Made by a program: the position numbers and the translations under genes. This document shows, piece after piece, positions 45,325 through 54,565 of a DNA stretch of 64,000 bases. Origin of the DNA: Meiothermus taiwanensis DSM 14542 (GTDB lineage: Bacteria > Deinococcota > Deinococci > Deinococcales > Thermaceae); NCBI GenBank assembly GCA_000482765.1, contig AXWR01000001.1, positions 62,001-126,000 on the forward strand, written 5' to 3'. The notes beneath the pieces were generated by a model. That model had not been told where the DNA came from and searched no databases. It was given only the letters and a program-made list of their open reading frames with translations. How positions within the stretch are numbered: position 1 is the first letter of the stretch; every line of letters starts with the position of its first letter.

Positions 45325-47910
45325 TCAGGCCGAACCCACCCGGCTGGCAATCAGCTCGACAAAAGCCTCCACGATGGCTGCATCGAGGGTCTGCCCAGCC
45401 TGCCGCTGTAGCTCGCCCAGCGCGTCCTCACAGCGCCAGGCGGCTTTATAGGGCCGCGGGTGAATCAGGGCATCGTAAACGTCCACCACAGCAAACAGGC
45501 GGGCCTCGAGGGGAATCTCCTCGCGGGTCAGACCAAAGGGATAGCCGGAGCCATCCACGCGTTCATGGTGGTAACGAACGATATTCCGGGCTGTCTGCGA
45601 CAAGAAGCCCAGGTTTTCTAGCATGCCAAAACCAATATCGCAGTGGCTTTGCATAATGCGCCACTCGGCGTCAGTGAGGGTTCCAGGCTTGAGCAGAATT
45701 GAGTCTGGGATCGCCAGCTTGCCCAGGTCGTGCAGGTAGGCCCCCATGCGCAGCCCCTCGAGGTCGGGAAAGCCCAGACGCTGCCCCAGGGCCACGGTCA
45801 GGGCCACCACCCGGTCGGTGTGACCTTTGGTCTCGAGGTCACGCAGCTCCAGGCCCAGGCCCAGGGCCCGCAAGGCGTCCTCACGGGTACGGGTAATCTC
45901 CTCGAGGTGGGCCGCCCGTTCCAGCGCCCGCTCAAGCCGCCGGGCCACCGCCTCCAAAAGCGCCAGGTGCTCCTCAAAGATGTGGGCCTTGTGGTCAAAG
46001 CTGGCCAGGGTAAGGGCCCCATACGGCTCACCCCGTAAAAACAAAGGAGCGGTTAGCAGGGTTCTTAACTTATAAACCTTCAGCTCCGGCCAAGCCCCTT
46101 CCCAGTCCTGGTAGTCCTCGATGCGCTGCACCTTGCCGCTGGCCAGGGCCTTACCCATAAACCCCTGGCCCAGGGTGACGGGTAGGTTGGAAAAATGCTG
46201 TAAGCGCCCCTCTCCAGCCCGCTCATGCCCCAGAACCAGCCGCATCCAACCGCTGCCCCGGCTCGCATCCTGCAGTTCCAGGCGAAAAAAGCCACCGGCA
46301 GAAAGCCCCGTAAGGTCGATCAGCGTCTCCAGGGCCCGCTGGGCCATACGGGGGGGTTCGTCCAGGGTCTCGAGGTCGGAGGACATCTGCACCAGCCTGC
46401 GGTAGCGCTCGGCCTCCCGGTTGGCGCGCTCGAGGGCCTGCAAGCGCGAAAGCAACACCCCAGCCACCTTAGCCAGCGCTTCCAGCGCATAGCGATCCTG
46501 GGGGTGTATCTGCCCGCCCGCCCCGGCCGTATCCACCGAGAGCACACCCACCATCCGGCCTTCAGGGTCGCCCAGGGGCACCCCCAGGTAGGCCGCGGGA
46601 ACCCGCCGGCCCGAAGCATACACAGCGTTGGGATCACCAGAGGCATCCGGTAAATACAGGGGGCTGCGCTGCTCCATCACCCGCCAGGCCAGCCCTTTAT
46701 TCCGCTTGATTCGGATACCTGCCGCCTTTTCAGCCGCATAGCCCGCCGCTGCCACCACCTCGAGCACATCTGCTTTAGGCCGGTACAACGTGACCAGACT
46801 GGTGGAAGCCCCGGTCTGCTCCAGGGCTTCCCGCACGATAAGCTGTAGCAGTTCTTCGGTGGTTTGCGCGGCCGTTAGGCGTTGGCTGGCCCGGGTCAGG
46901 CTTTGCAACCGAGCCAGCTCGCGCTGCTGGGCCGCCTGTGCCTGCAAGCGGGCCAGCACCTGACCGGCCCCACGGCCGAAGGCCTCGAGCACCGGCACAT
47001 CCTCCGCTTCGAAGGGGGTCTCCGAGTAGGCCACCACCACCCCGAAGCCCTCCCCCTGGGCATCCTGGAGAGGAATGGAAGCCGCGTACTCCTGAGGCCT
47101 GGCCGGTACCGCGAATTTTGGGCCGGTGTCTTCGAGGCGCACCATCTGCACCCGGCGCTCCTCGAGGGCCGCCCAGGAGATCCCCTGGCCTTTGGGAAGC
47201 GAGAAGCCCAGCGCCTCCCTCCAGTTGATGGCGGCCTCCACCCTTAACTCGCTGCCCTCCCGACGCAGCGCCACTGCCCGCTCCGCTCCCAGGATTTCCA
47301 TTACCAGGCGGGGCAGCGCCTGCCAGAGCAGGTTCGCCTCATGAAAAGTAGACAGCACCTCCAGCACCCGGGCCAGGCGCTCTTCGCGCTCGAGGCGGGC
47401 CTGGGTATTCTGACGCTCCTTGAGGGTTTGCAAAACGACGCCCAGGCTAAGAGCCAGCTCCCGGGCCAGCGATACAGCCTCCGGCGGAAAGGGGGTGGCC
47501 TCACAGCGATCCAGGTTGATCCAGGCCTCTACCCGGTTTTGCAGTGGGACGGGAATCTTGAGCAACCAGCACATGCCCTGCAGGCTCTGGCGATCCCGCG
47601 GCAGCAAGCCGCTCCGCTCGGCCTGAATCCGGACGGCTCGGGGCCAGCCCGATAAGGCCTCCTCAAGGCTGCCCCCATACCAGCGAAGCTCATCTTGCAA
47701 GCTCAGGGTATACCCGGGCAGGGGCATATTGTGGCCTCGCATTGCCACAAAGCGGTAGGCGTTTTCCTGGCGCAGCAAAACCGAACCGGCCTGGGCCCCC
47801 GGAATCAAGCGCATGGCCCCCTCGAGAGCGGCCTTGAGCAAATCTTCCAGGGTGGGGCATCCAACCAGCTCACGCAGTAGGGCCAGCATGCCCTGATAAG
47901 AAGCGCCCAT
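45325..47910 (-). CDS. Multi-GAF HD-GYP protein (putative c-di-GMP phosphodiesterase)
   Basis: An 861-aa soluble signal protein. Four GAF-like domains can be traced at about 8-160, 185-335, 350-500 and 520-680, each introduced by a helical linker (LARVLEVLSTFHEANLLWQA; LQSLTRASQRLTAAQTTEEL; MSSDLETLDEPPRMAQRALE). The C-terminal HD-GYP domain (about 690-855) has YLHDLGKLAIPDSILLKPG, HHERVDGSGYPFGL and ARLFAVVDVYDAL. It contains HD, GYP and the GLTREE step, so it should be active on c-di-GMP. No membrane segment or kinase domain. Ligands are unknown. Confidence 0.92.
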   Translation of the reverse strand: MGASYQGMLALLRELVGCPTLEDLLKAALEGAMRLIPGAQAGSVLLRQENAYRFVAMRGHNMPLPGYTLSLQDELRWYGGSLEEALSGWPRAVRIQAERSGLLPRDRQSLQGMCWLLKIPVPLQNRVEAWINLDRCEATPFPPEAVSLARELALSLGVVLQTLKERQNTQARLEREERLARVLEVLSTFHEANLLWQALPRLVMEILGAERAVALRREGSELRVEAAINWREALGFSLPKGQGISWAALEERRVQMVRLEDTGPKFAVPARPQEYAASIPLQDAQGEGFGVVVAYSETPFEAEDVPVLEAFGRGAGQVLARLQAQAAQQRELARLQSLTRASQRLTAAQTTEELLQLIVREALEQTGASTSLVTLYRPKADVLEVVAAAGYAAEKAAGIRIKRNKGLAWRVMEQRSPLYLPDASGDPNAVYASGRRVPAAYLGVPLGDPEGRMVGVLSVDTAGAGGQIHPQDRYALEALAKVAGVLLSRLQALERANREAERYRRLVQMSSDLETLDEPPRMAQRALETLIDLTGLSAGGFFRLELQDASRGSGWMRLVLGHERAGEGRLQHFSNLPVTLGQGFMGKALASGKVQRIEDYQDWEGAWPELKVYKLRTLLTAPLFLRGEPYGALTLASFDHKAHIFEEHLALLEAVARRLERALERAAHLEEITRTREDALRALGLGLELRDLETKGHTDRVVALTVALGQRLGFPDLEGLRMGAYLHDLGKLAIPDSILLKPGTLTDAEWRIMQSHCDIGFGMLENLGFLSQTARNIVRYHHERVDGSGYPFGLTREEIPLEARLFAVVDVYDALIHPRPYKAAWRCEDALGELQRQAGQTLDAAIVEAFVELIASRVGSA

Positions 47911-47911
47911 C

Positions 47912-47957
47912 TTTACACCAGCCTAGGGCTATATCCAACTTACACCAGTTTACACAT
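47912..47957 (-). repeat. Direct repeats upstream of the HD-GYP gene
   Basis: On the minus strand CTGGTGTAA occurs twice (ending near 47940 and 47913, 27 bases apart), with a further GTGTAAA next to the outer one. They flank the likely promoter of the HD-GYP gene and could be regulator sites. Confidence 0.4.
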
Positions 47958-48006
47958 CACAAGCCTGTTAACTCCGGCTTTGGTGCGGCAGACGGGCATG
48001 TTTTTC

Positions 48007-49257
48007 TCAGCGCTGCAAATTCGGCACCCCGTCCAGGCGGTACTGCCACTCGGCTTCAAAGCTGCGCCCCCAGGGGAATTGCAAACCCTCCGGCCGAAGC
48101 TGCCCCAGCCCCAGGCGCGGCATGGGTTCGGTTTGTAGGCGTTCGAAAACATAGCGGGCGGCCTCTTCGGTGAGGGGTTCGGGAAACCGGGCGCGCACCC
48201 ACGGGCGGCCAATCTCCCCCCAAAGGTACTCGAGGTAGGCCTGGGCCAGCACCCGGGCGCGCCGCTCCTCGCACCAGGCCGCCGGATTGCCCGCCCTCTG
48301 ACACAGGGGTGCAGCAAACAACCCCCCCTGGGCCAGGGCCGCACCCAGGTTATTGCCGGGGGTGCCCCAAGATGCGTAGGCGGCCAGGTCGCGGTAGATA
48401 TCCAGGGCTAGCAGGTAACGAACCAGCGAGGCCTCACCCCGGTTGACCCGGGCGATATCAGCCAGCGCAACCGGCGCTTCACGCAAGCCCTGCAACACCG
48501 TCAAAACACCCCGCCGGGGGTCGCCGCCGGTGTACACCACCAGCACCAGATCGGGCCGGCTTTCCACAGCAACCGCCCCTGCCGAAAGCAGCAGCCGCGA
48601 AACGGATTCTTGCAAGGGAATCCCCTCGTAGCGGGTGATCTGCTGAGCCGCCTGGGGCTGGTCGTAGAGCACCCGCACCCGCACCCCTGGATTCAAGGCC
48701 CGCAGCAACAACACCTGCCCCGCCTCGTCGGCCCCGGGCCGCGTGGGAATGGGTAGGGTGGCGGCCTCGGCCACCGCTGGTGAGCCCGGCAAAGCATCGT
48801 CCCAGGGTGCTTCGAGGTACGCAAAACCATCCCCCAAACTGCGCAGCAGTTCCAGGTTTCGCGTCCGGTGGGTGGCATCGGGGTGACGCGGAATCACCCC
48901 AAAAGCCAGCACCTGCCCTCCCGTACGGGCCTGCCAGCGGTACAGTACCTCGAGGCGGCCCCGGGCCTCTTCCAGCGGGAGAGCAGAACTGCGGCTCTGC
49001 ACCAGCCCGCCATACACCAGGGCATCCAGGCTGGCCACCAGGGTACGGCCGGTCTGTTCTTGCAACCAGCCCCAGAGCGCCTCTAGGTTGGCCCCTTGGC
49101 GCCCTTGGTAGAGGGCTCGAGGGGGGCAGCGCACCACCTGCCAGGTGCAGGGCAGCCAGTTGGGGGGTCGGTCGTCAAGGGGCAGATAAAGGGTTCCACT
49201 CGGAAAAGCCCATCCATGCGACACAAGGACAAAAGCAAGCAGCAACGCCCAGCGCAC
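48007..49257 (-). CDS. DUF4127 family exported protein
   Basis: A 416-aa protein from GTG 49257 with an N-terminal signal peptide (RWALLLAFVLVSHGWA). The early motif LYLPLDDRPPNWLPC and LVASLDALVYGGLVQSR, VIPRHPDATHRTRNLELL, VVYTGGDPRR, DIYRDLAAYASWGTPGNN are the conserved blocks of DUF4127. The family is uncharacterised; the DDRP block and several His/Asp residues suggest a metal-dependent hydrolase. It lies next to an exported nucleotidase on the same strand with 146 bases between, so it is probably not in one operon. Confidence 0.85.
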   Translation of the reverse strand: MRWALLLAFVLVSHGWAFPSGTLYLPLDDRPPNWLPCTWQVVRCPPRALYQGRQGANLEALWGWLQEQTGRTLVASLDALVYGGLVQSRSSALPLEEARGRLEVLYRWQARTGGQVLAFGVIPRHPDATHRTRNLELLRSLGDGFAYLEAPWDDALPGSPAVAEAATLPIPTRPGADEAGQVLLLRALNPGVRVRVLYDQPQAAQQITRYEGIPLQESVSRLLLSAGAVAVESRPDLVLVVYTGGDPRRGVLTVLQGLREAPVALADIARVNRGEASLVRYLLALDIYRDLAAYASWGTPGNNLGAALAQGGLFAAPLCQRAGNPAAWCEERRARVLAQAYLEYLWGEIGRPWVRARFPEPLTEEAARYVFERLQTEPMPRLGLGQLRPEGLQFPWGRSFEAEWQYRLDGVPNLQR

Positions 49258-49403
49258 CAGGCCATGGTACGGCAGGTTGGTGAGGAAAATTGCAGGGTCG
49301 AGCCGCCGCCCCTGTCAACACGCTGGAGATGGTCGGCCGCATAAAGGGCGGGCTGGGGTGGATCGCCTCCCCCACCCCAGCGCCCCAACCTTGAATCTAG
49401 GTA

Positions 49404-51071
49404 CTAGACCCCCACCCGCAGAAAGCGATCGGTGTAGAAGGGGCCCTCCCAGCGCTGGCTGCGGGGTTCATTGAGGATGGTGATGCGGTTTTCCAGGCGC
49501 GGCTCCCAGGAAGGCTGGGTGCGCAGGTACTCGATGAGCACCTCGGCATCGCTAAAGCCGGTGTCCACCCGCAAGCCTTTGGCATCCCGCAAAACCGTAA
49601 ATCCGTCGCCCCCACCGGCGATAAAGTTGTTGGTGACAACCCGGTAGGTGGCATTGGGGTCGAGTGGCTGGAAGCCCGTAGGGGTCTGCACCTGAACCTG
49701 GGTTACCCGGCTGCCTGCCGGACGCGAGAGATCGAAGGTGTAGCGAAGGCCGGCCACCCCCGACAAGAAGCGGCCTGCGATCTGCTCCCACTGGGAAGCG
49801 CCGTTTTCTAGCGCGGCCAGAACTTCGCTGCCCCTGAGCTCGAGCACCACCAGGGTGTTGCCGAAGGGCAGCACCTCGTTGACCTGCCCCACCGTAATGT
49901 TCCCCGCTGGAATGGTCGCCCGGATGCCCCCACCGTTCTGCAGCGCGATGGTAGTGCCCGCCTGGCGGGTTTTCCAGAGCATGGCATCGGCAATCAGGTT
50001 GGCCAGGTTGGTCTCGCGGCGGCGCACATCGTTGCGCTCACCGTTGAGCGTAACAGCCGCCCTGGAAATCACCTGGGCCCGCAAGGCTGCGATGGGCAGC
50101 CCGTAAGCCGAAATGGCGTCGAGGGCGAAGCGATCCTCAGGGAGGTCGGTGGTTAGGGGAATCACCTGGCCTTGGTGAGCCACCAGCTCACCCCGCTCAT
50201 CGAAGGTGACCTGTAGGCGACCCACCACCTTGGCCCACTCCCAGGCCTGCACGATCAGTACGTCTTTGTTTTCGGGGTTTTTCACGATGGTGGGGTAGGG
50301 CCCCCCAGGGCGCAGCTCCGGGAAGGGGGTCTGCCCCAGCAGGGTGTGGCTGTGACCCCCCACAATTACCTGAACGCCCGTCACCCGGCGGGCCAGTTCT
50401 TGGTCTTGCAGGTAGCCCAGGTGCGAAAGCACCACAATGTATTTCACGCCCTTAGCCAACAGTTCCACCACGGCCTGCTGGGTGGCCGCAACAGGATCGG
50501 TAAAGCGGACATTGGGGCCAGGGCTGGACATGATGGGGGTATCGGGGGTGGTCAGGCCGATAATCCCCACCCGCTGCCCGCCCACGCTCACCACCGCGTA
50601 GGGCTTGATCCGCCCGGCCAGCTTGGGCTCCCGCGAGACATCGGTGTTGGCCGAGACCACCGGGAAGCGCACCCCGTTCAAAAAGTTGGCCAGTCCATCC
50701 GGCCCCAGGTTGTACTCGTGGTTGCCAGGGGCCAGGGCCCGGATACCCATGCGGTGTAAGAAGTGCCGGTCGGCCAGCCCCTGGTACTGGTTGAAGTAGA
50801 GGGTCCCCTGGAACACATCGCCCGCGTGCAAAAACAGAGGGTTGGTCGCGGTCGCACGTAGGCGGTCAAACAGCGAGATCACCCGGGCAAAACCCCCCAG
50901 GCGCTGGTCTCGCCGCCCCCCCAGGGTAAGGCCGCCAGTGGGCTCGAGGTGGGCGTGGGTATCGTTGATGTGAACGATGGTCATGGTGAAGCTGCCACCC
51001 TGGGCCCGGGTCAACCCGGCCAGTGCCGCTCCACCCAGCAAACCCGCTTTGAGTACTTCTCTACGACGCAT
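49404..51071 (-). CDS. Tat-exported 5'-nucleotidase / 2',3'-cyclic phosphodiesterase type metallophosphatase
   Basis: A 555-aa UshA-family enzyme. The signal MRRREVLKAGLLGGAALAGL has the twin-arginine pattern. The dimetal site is seen in VHINDTHAHL, LHAGDVFQGT, APGNHEYNLG, LSHLGYLQD and GGHSHTLLG; the C-terminal substrate domain has LIADAMLW, ALQNGGGIRATI and TNNFIAGGGDGF. Such enzymes release phosphate and nucleosides from nucleotides outside the membrane. Tat export suggests folding and metal loading in the cytoplasm. Confidence 0.95.
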   Translation of the reverse strand: MRRREVLKAGLLGGAALAGLTRAQGGSFTMTIVHINDTHAHLEPTGGLTLGGRRDQRLGGFARVISLFDRLRATATNPLFLHAGDVFQGTLYFNQYQGLADRHFLHRMGIRALAPGNHEYNLGPDGLANFLNGVRFPVVSANTDVSREPKLAGRIKPYAVVSVGGQRVGIIGLTTPDTPIMSSPGPNVRFTDPVAATQQAVVELLAKGVKYIVVLSHLGYLQDQELARRVTGVQVIVGGHSHTLLGQTPFPELRPGGPYPTIVKNPENKDVLIVQAWEWAKVVGRLQVTFDERGELVAHQGQVIPLTTDLPEDRFALDAISAYGLPIAALRAQVISRAAVTLNGERNDVRRRETNLANLIADAMLWKTRQAGTTIALQNGGGIRATIPAGNITVGQVNEVLPFGNTLVVLELRGSEVLAALENGASQWEQIAGRFLSGVAGLRYTFDLSRPAGSRVTQVQVQTPTGFQPLDPNATYRVVTNNFIAGGGDGFTVLRDAKGLRVDTGFSDAEVLIEYLRTQPSWEPRLENRITILNEPRSQRWEGPFYTDRFLRVGV

Positions 51072-51269
51072 GCTTCCTCCTCTTGTATCGCCAGGTCATT
51101 CTATACCTGCTTCAGGTCAAAACCGAGTCAGCCTCTGGCATATCTAAAATACCAGCCCCTGGCCTCAGGGTATAAAGGGGCTTAATCCCAGCTTCAAGCA
51201 GCCCTCAGACAGACCACATCCCCAGGGCTTAGGCTGCCATATAAACCTAGACGGCTCGAGGAAACCTAT

Positions 51270-52427
51270 ATGCGCTATTTACTGGCTTGCTCAATGGTGG
51301 CCCTGGCTGCTTGCCAGGACGCTCCCACAGGCGAACCTTCCCTTTATCTCAGCCTGCTCGTCCCCTCCGGCCTCGATCAGCCCCTCTATCTGACCCATGC
51401 CGGCGACGGCAGTGGAAACCTGTACGTGGTAGAAAAAGCCGGGCGCATTCGGCTCATCGAAAATGGGGCCCTGCGTGCCCAAGCCTTCCTCGACATCACC
51501 GCAAAAACCGCCAAAGGCGGCGAACAGGGCTTGCTGGGCCTGGCTTTTCACCCCAACTACCGCAACAACGGCTTCTTCTACGTCAACTACACCAACACCG
51601 CTGGCGATACCATCATTGCCCGCTACACAGCCAACCGCAGCAGCAAGGTGGCCGACCCCGGTTCCGAGCAGATCGTCCTCAGCGTAGACCAGCCCTACGA
51701 TAACCACAACGCCGGCTGGCTGGGTTTTGGCCCCGACGGCATGCTCTACATTCCCCTGGGGGATGGGGGCTCAGGTGGTGACCCGCAAAACCACGCCCAG
51801 CGCCTCGAGCCCCAGAGCGGGAATCGGCACCTGCTGGGCAAAGTCTTGCGCATCGACATCAATGGCAGCGAGCAGGGGCGCAACTATCGCATCCCCCCCG
51901 ATAACCCCCGCCTGGGCGGACGGGTTTCGGAAATCTGGGCCTACGGCCTGCGCAACCCTTGGCGGGCCAGCTTCGATAGACAGACCGGCGATCTCTGGAT
52001 CGGCGATGTGGGCCAGAACAGCCAGGAAGAAGTCAACCGGGGCCTAGGCGGTGGCAAAGGGCTTAACTACGGCTGGAAAATCATGGAAGGCACCGACTGC
52101 TACGACAACAGCATCGCCCCCGGCTGCCACAGCAGTGACCTAACCCCACCCGTACATACCTACGGACGCAACGACGGTTACTCCGTGATAGGGGGCTACG
52201 TCTACCGAGGCCGGCGCTTTCCCCGGATGCAGGGCCGCTATTTCTTCACCGACTTTGGCTCGGGCCACCTCTGGAGCCTGCGCCAGGTCAATGGGGCCTG
52301 GGAGCGCAAAACCGAGCTGGCCTCGGCTGGAAGCGCCCTGGCCTCCTTCGGCGAGGATGAGCAGGGTGAACTGTATGTCATAAGCCTAACCGCAGGGCAG
52401 GTCTGGCGACTGGAAGATCGACCCTAA
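51270..52427 (+). CDS. PQQ-type soluble aldose sugar dehydrogenase, lipoprotein copy
   Basis: A 385-aa six-bladed beta-propeller of the sGDH/Asd family. A lipoprotein signal ends in MVALAAC (Cys15). PLYLTHAGDGSGNLYVVEKAG, GGEQGLLGLAFHPNY, YDNHNAGWLGFGPDGMLYIPLGDGG and EIWAYGLRNPWRASFDRQTG are the family blocks, with the NHN and GDGG parts at the active site. It would oxidise aldoses at the outer face of the membrane if PQQ is available. GAGGAAA lies before the ATG. A paralogue follows 82 bases downstream. Confidence 0.92.
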   Translation: MRYLLACSMVALAACQDAPTGEPSLYLSLLVPSGLDQPLYLTHAGDGSGNLYVVEKAGRIRLIENGALRAQAFLDITAKTAKGGEQGLLGLAFHPNYRNNGFFYVNYTNTAGDTIIARYTANRSSKVADPGSEQIVLSVDQPYDNHNAGWLGFGPDGMLYIPLGDGGSGGDPQNHAQRLEPQSGNRHLLGKVLRIDINGSEQGRNYRIPPDNPRLGGRVSEIWAYGLRNPWRASFDRQTGDLWIGDVGQNSQEEVNRGLGGGKGLNYGWKIMEGTDCYDNSIAPGCHSSDLTPPVHTYGRNDGYSVIGGYVYRGRRFPRMQGRYFFTDFGSGHLWSLRQVNGAWERKTELASAGSALASFGEDEQGELYVISLTAGQVWRLEDRP

Positions 52428-52509
52428 AACAGACCCTGCACCCAACCCGGCGGGTCAACTTGTAGCCTGCACACACCGACCTCAGAAAAAGCTTGGCTAC
52501 ACTGCCTTC

Positions 52510-53613
52510 ATGCGACAGATCGTTTGCTTTACCCTGTTGTGGTTCGGCCTGGCTTCTGCGCAATCTATTAACCTGGTTCCAATCGCCAGCAACCTCAGCC
52601 GCCCGCTGTTCCTCACCTATTCCCCGGACGATACCGGACGGCTTTTTATCCTCGAGCAGGGCGGCACCATCCGCATCTGGCAGAACGGGCGGCTGCTCGC
52701 AGAGCCATTCCTGGATATAAGCAACCTGGTCTCTTGCTGCGGTGAACGGGGTCTCTTGGGACTGGCCTTCCATCCCAACTTCCGCCAGAACAATTTGTTC
52801 TTTATCAACTACACCAACCGCAGCGGCGATACCGTAGTTGCCCGCTACCGCGCGAACGGCAACCGCGCCGAGACAAGCTCCGCCCAGATCCTGCTCACCA
52901 TCGAGCAGCCCTATGCCAACCACAACGGCGGCATGATCGCTTTTGGCCCGGACGGCATGCTGTACATCGGCATGGGCGACGGGGGCTCGGCCGGCGACCC
53001 CCTCAACGCCGGCCAGCGGCTCGACACCTTGCTGGGCAAGATCCTGCGCATAGATGTGAACCGTAGCGAGGGCAACCGGGCCTATGCCATCCCCGCTGAC
53101 AACCCCGTTCTGGCCGGGCGCCGCAGCGAGATCTGGTCGTATGGTTGGCGCAACCCCTGGCGCTTCAGCTTCGATCGTCAGACCGGCGATCTGTGGGTCG
53201 CAGATGTCGGGCAGAACGCTGTGGAGGAGGTACACTTTCAACCGGCCAGCAGCAAAGGCGGCGAGAACTACGGCTGGCGCATTATGGAAGGGGATCGGTG
53301 TTTCAATCCCCCGCAAAACTGCAACCGCAACGGTCTGGTAATGCCCGTGTTGACCTACACCCACGAGCAGGGCCGCTCCATCACCGGGGGCTACCGCTAC
53401 CGGGGCAACGCCATGCCGGCCTTCCGTGGGGCTTACTTTTATGCCGACTATGTGAGCGGTCGCATCTGGGCGGCCACCCCCCAGGGCAGCGGCTGGCAGA
53501 GCCGGGAGGTGCTTAAGACCGATCTAAACATCAGTTCTTTTGGCGAAGACGCCGAGGGCGAGCTATATGTGGTAGATCACCGCGGTACTGTCTACCGTAT
53601 GACCCAACGCTAA
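52510..53613 (+). CDS. PQQ-type soluble aldose sugar dehydrogenase, secreted copy
   Basis: A 367-aa paralogue of the preceding gene with a normal signal peptide (MRQIVCFTLLWFGLASA) and no lipid Cys. GERGLLGLAFHPNFRQN, YANHNGGMIAFGPDGMLYIG, MGDGGSAGDP and EIWSYGWRNPWRFSFDRQTG are conserved. SCCGERG adds a CC pair. The two copies differ enough across their length to be an old duplication. Whether they are true PQQ enzymes or related Hhip/YliI-like propellers cannot be decided from sequence alone. Confidence 0.92.
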   Translation: MRQIVCFTLLWFGLASAQSINLVPIASNLSRPLFLTYSPDDTGRLFILEQGGTIRIWQNGRLLAEPFLDISNLVSCCGERGLLGLAFHPNFRQNNLFFINYTNRSGDTVVARYRANGNRAETSSAQILLTIEQPYANHNGGMIAFGPDGMLYIGMGDGGSAGDPLNAGQRLDTLLGKILRIDVNRSEGNRAYAIPADNPVLAGRRSEIWSYGWRNPWRFSFDRQTGDLWVADVGQNAVEEVHFQPASSKGGENYGWRIMEGDRCFNPPQNCNRNGLVMPVLTYTHEQGRSITGGYRYRGNAMPAFRGAYFYADYVSGRIWAATPQGSGWQSREVLKTDLNISSFGEDAEGELYVVDHRGTVYRMTQR

Positions 53614-53634
53614 AAAGCCTCCCGCAGGGGAGGC
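53612..53634 (-). terminator. Terminator of the outer-membrane-like gene
   Basis: GCCTCCC pairs with GGGAGGC around a four-base loop; on the minus strand it is followed by TTTTT. It sits between two convergent genes and may slow both. Confidence 0.8.
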
Positions 53635-53653
53635 CGGTTGGTTTCACCCAGGC

Positions 53654-54403
53654 TCAGGGCAGGTAGTTGCCAGGTGTGCCCAGGGTCTCGGGTTTTTCTG
53701 TCCACTCACCTGCAATGCCCAGCTTCCAGGCACCCGCAGCCCCACTGGGGTTGGCGTAGCCCCCGTAGATCCCCAGCCGCAGCCCACGCAAAACGGTGTA
53801 GTACAGCGAAGCGGTCACATCGTAGCCCAGGCCAAGGCCAAAGGGATAGCGTAGCCCCCCCTCCAGGTAGGCATTGAGGTCGCGCGTGAGTTCCAGCTTC
53901 AAACCGGCATAGGCGTTGGCCGCAGCATTGAGCGAAAGCGACGGCACAACCACCAAAGCGACGTCCAGGCCCGCCCCCCCATACAGCGCCGCCGCATTGG
54001 CGATGCGCTGGGTAATGAAAATTTCTGCACCCGCATCAAAGTCGAAGCTAAACGGGCCAGGCAGAAGAACCTGGTTGGAACCCAGGCGAACGGCCCCTTC
54101 CACATAGCCGCTACTGGACTCGTTCAGCTTGGCAACCCCCACCAGCCCGGCCCGGCTGGCCAACACAAACTGACCGGCGAAAAAACCCGGGCGCAGGCTG
54201 GCTCCCGCCACGATGTTATCCGACAGGTTGAAGCTGTAGTTAAGCGCGGTACCCCGGTAGCTACGGTAAGGGGTTGTAAACTGCCCACCCACCAGGCCAA
54301 CCTCGGGCAAAAACTGTAGGTTGCCCGTAATGGAAAAGCCATCGGCTAAAGCCGCTCCCCCTATACCCAACGAAGCCATTGCTGCCAGCACGATTTTTTT
54401 CAT
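53654..54403 (-). CDS. Putative outer-membrane beta-barrel protein
   Basis: A 249-aa protein from ATG 54403 with AGGAGG upstream. A signal peptide (MKKIVLAAMASLGIGGAALA) is followed by short alternating strands such as ALNYSFNLSDNIVAGASL, LNAYLEGGLRYPFGLGLGYD and LRLGIYGGYANPSG, the pattern of small outer-membrane barrels. No family is recognised. It may be a porin-like or structural outer-membrane protein of the Thermus-type envelope. Confidence 0.75.
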   Translation of the reverse strand: MKKIVLAAMASLGIGGAALADGFSITGNLQFLPEVGLVGGQFTTPYRSYRGTALNYSFNLSDNIVAGASLRPGFFAGQFVLASRAGLVGVAKLNESSSGYVEGAVRLGSNQVLLPGPFSFDFDAGAEIFITQRIANAAALYGGAGLDVALVVVPSLSLNAAANAYAGLKLELTRDLNAYLEGGLRYPFGLGLGYDVTASLYYTVLRGLRLGIYGGYANPSGAAGAWKLGIAGEWTEKPETLGTPGNYLP

Positions 54404-54553
54404 GATGCCTCCTGATGGCAAGAACGCCACAAACGGCCCAATGATAGGGGCTCCACACGCCCTATGCCTGAGAGGGATTACAAATTTTCTTAATCGAATC
54501 AGTGCCCGTCCTATTCGCACATAGAAGGCCCGTCGCCAGCCCCGATCCACCGG

Positions 54554-54559
54554 TATGCT
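54554..54559 (+). promoter_or_regulatory. -10 element of glnA
   Basis: TATGCT six bases before ATG 54566. Confidence 0.5.
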
Positions 54560-54565
54560 GTATAC

